Source: SIG440 sp045647905 (GTDB lineage Bacteria; Bacillota; Clostridia; Monoglobales; Monoglobaceae). From it: 16,263 bases of DNA. Both the position numbers and the translations under genes were made by a program. Position 1 is the first letter of the stretch. Each line of letters starts with the position of its first letter. Under the pieces are notes generated by a model. The model was given only the letters and a program-made list of their open reading frames with translations. It ran no database searches and was not told the origin of the DNA. Below, in pieces: positions 14,789 through 16,263 of the stretch. The stretch is from assembly GCA_045647905.1 (NCBI GenBank), contig JAZRMZ010000043.1, forward strand, positions 1 to 16,263, given 5' to 3'.

Positions 14789-16263
14789 CTATTCACTCCC
14801 TTTCCGCATCCTTTCATTGTGCACCAAAAATCTGCGAATTTCAAAAATTCCACATATCCCTATACAAATCAGAATCAAAATCGGAACAAATAAATATCCG
14901 ATACAGTTATATATTGTCTTTCCGTCAATGGCCGCAAAAGTTCCCGACAACGCACCCGGTTCAAAAAGCCTTAATTCGCCCTTTATTCTCCCCCGACTGT
15001 CTATAAAAGCCGAAATCCCGACATTTGCACAACGCACAGTTTCCTTTCGGTTTTCCACACTCCGAAAAACGCTGTGCGCCAGATGATGTGATGCCGCAGG
15101 CGAATCCTCAAGCCATGCATCGTTGGTTATAACAAAAAACACATCTGCCCCGTTTTTCACATCTTCCCGTGCATATTTGGGAAAAATTGATTCAAAGCAT
15201 ATAACGTTGCCAATGTCTCCGTATTTTGTCTTTATGATTTGGGGCTGTGTGCCCGCCTTATAATCAAATGCCATATCCGATTCACTGAGTATATGACCTA
15301 TTTGCCCCCAAAAGCTCCCAAAGGGCAACCTTTCACCAAAAGGCACAAGCTCCCTTTTATGGTATATTGTTGAAAGACCGTTACCGTCAATCAACACAGC
15401 ACTGTTATACAGGTTTTCATCGGGACGCCAGTTTATACCCATATAAATGGGAACACCAATCTCCTGCGACAATTCTTTGAACCGGTTCTGCCAGCTCTTT
15501 GATTTTGCAAGATTCACGGGGACTGCGGTTTCGGGCCAGACAACAAATTTTGTATCTTTTTTCACGTTCTCCTCTGTCATCCGGGAATATATTTCATAGC
15601 ACGCCGCCGTTGCCGACTTTCCTTCCCACTTTTGGTCCACAAGAATGTTTCCCTGAACAGCCACAACCTGAACCTGTTCACCCTGAGCTTCAGGAAGCAT
15701 CACGCACCACCCAAAACCAAGATTTCCAACAAACAATCCAACAGCCGCCCACACACAGCGACTCTCGTTTTTGCGCAAGGCAACGCACCCCAACGCAAGA
15801 AGGGCATTAACCGAAAGAATCAAAAAATCCACTCCCTCAATTCCCCAAATCGAAGCAGACTGAATCAAAAGGGGCGCACGATACTGCCCAAGGGATATTC
15901 TGATCCACGGAAAAGCAAGCTCTCCAAAGCCCGAAAGCTCCAAAGCCGCCAAAATTCCCGCAACGGCAACAAATACAGTCAGGAGCGGTTTATTATATCT
16001 TCGTGCAACGGCATAACACGCAACACCCGGAATAATATAAAGCAAGCCTTGAATAAGGCTTGTTGCAACCCAACCAAAAAGAACAATAGCAGCAGACATT
16101 CCATCAGAAAAACCGATGAAGTCCAGCGGATAAATCCAACAAAACCAATAATACACAAAAAAGTTAAACAAAAACCCGAACAAAATCCATCTGCGCACCG
16201 ATTTACCAAGCCGTTCCGCACCGCTTTTTTTGAGAACAACAACAAAAAACGGTACAAAAGCGA
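14789..16263 (-). CDS. lnt: Apolipoprotein N-acyltransferase (Lnt), 5' end cut by window
   Basis: It transfers an acyl chain to the N-terminal cysteine of lipoproteins at the outer face of the membrane. The visible 490 residues run open to the right edge; residues before the GTG at 16198 (AFVPFFVVVLKKSGAERLGK) match the family N-terminus, so that GTG is internal and the true start lies outside. Several transmembrane helices cover the first 180 residues, and one helix lies near the C-terminus. The nitrilase-type domain has the E-K-C catalytic triad: WPE (E244), YHK (K302) and ICFE (C355), numbered from the first visible codon. ITNDAWLEDSPAASHHL is also a hallmark. The gene ends with TAG. Lnt is classically a diderm enzyme, but homologues occur in some Clostridia. 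Confidence 0.92.
   Translation of the reverse strand, partial: AFVPFFVVVLKKSGAERLGKSVRRWILFGFLFNFFVYYWFCWIYPLDFIGFSDGMSAAIVLFGWVATSLIQGLLYIIPGVACYAVARRYNKPLLTVFVAVAGILAALELSGFGELAFPWIRISLGQYRAPLLIQSASIWGIEGVDFLILSVNALLALGCVALRKNESRCVWAAVGLFVGNLGFGWCVMLPEAQGEQVQVVAVQGNILVDQKWEGKSATAACYEIYSRMTEENVKKDTKFVVWPETAVPVNLAKSKSWQNRFKELSQEIGVPIYMGINWRPDENLYNSAVLIDGNGLSTIYHKRELVPFGERLPFGSFWGQIGHILSESDMAFDYKAGTQPQIIKTKYGDIGNVICFESIFPKYAREDVKNGADVFFVITNDAWLEDSPAASHHLAHSVFRSVENRKETVRCANVGISAFIDSRGRIKGELRLFEPGALSGTFAAIDGKTIYNCIGYLFVPILILICIGICGIFEIRRFLVHNERMRKGSE

Noticed and set aside
16196..16198. GTG at 16198 as the start of lnt
   Set aside because: The frame stays open to the window edge with residues typical of the Lnt N-terminus, so the gene is truncated by the window and starts outside it.
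1..16263. CRISPR array, tRNA or rRNA genes, insertion sequences, prophage
   Set aside because: No regularly spaced direct repeats, tRNA-like cloverleaf, transposase or phage gene was seen when reading both strands.

Overview
The window is a compact chromosomal segment from a low-to-moderate GC, endospore-forming Bacillota, most likely a clostridial (Clostridia) anaerobe. The evidence is a dipicolinate synthase pair (spore-core DPA), a CdaA/CdaR c-di-AMP pair, an archaeal/eukaryal-type prolyl-tRNA synthetase, strong AGGAGG-type ribosome binding sites, frequent TTG/GTG starts, and near-consensus TTGACA-N17-TATAAT promoters. Every gene I can support is on the minus strand, so transcription runs from high to low coordinates. 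No tRNA, rRNA, CRISPR array, insertion sequence or prophage is visible, and no stretch over 300 bases lacks a gene.

Reading in the direction of transcription (high to low coordinates): (1) A 5'-truncated apolipoprotein N-acyltransferase gene (lnt) ends at 14789. About 110 nt of possibly decayed coding sequence and a strong hairpin terminator follow it. (2) A monocistronic amidohydrolase has its own promoter and a terminator with A and T flanks. (3) A dpaA-dpaB (spoVFA-spoVFB) operon makes dipicolinate. It is preceded by a sigma-K-like promoter and followed by a terminator. (4) A copper P1B-type ATPase is monocistronic between a promoter with an operator-like palindrome and a strong terminator. 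It carries an HMA metal-binding domain at each end, and the C-terminal one has its own ribosome binding site and ATG in frame. (5) A likely four-gene operon proS-cdaA-cdaR-COG2509 oxidoreductase starts from a TTGACA/TATACT promoter. (6) An MFS transporter follows, with a perfect consensus promoter. (7) A tight operon ychF, coiled-coil protein, cmk, plsC, ispH runs out of the left edge, so ispH is cut at its 3' end.

Most of the content is core housekeeping: translation, isoprenoid and phospholipid precursors, nucleotide phosphorylation, second messenger and envelope. It is interleaved with sporulation (DPA) and copper export. The most unusual point is the copper ATPase whose 3' end looks like a copZ chaperone gene merged in frame into copA while keeping its own translation signals. 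Second are the 34 in-frame codons after the lnt stop, and the presence of lnt in a spore former. Several starts were moved from the longest possible ORF to an internal codon with a well-placed Shine-Dalgarno sequence (cmk, the coiled-coil gene, copA, dpaA and the amidohydrolase).
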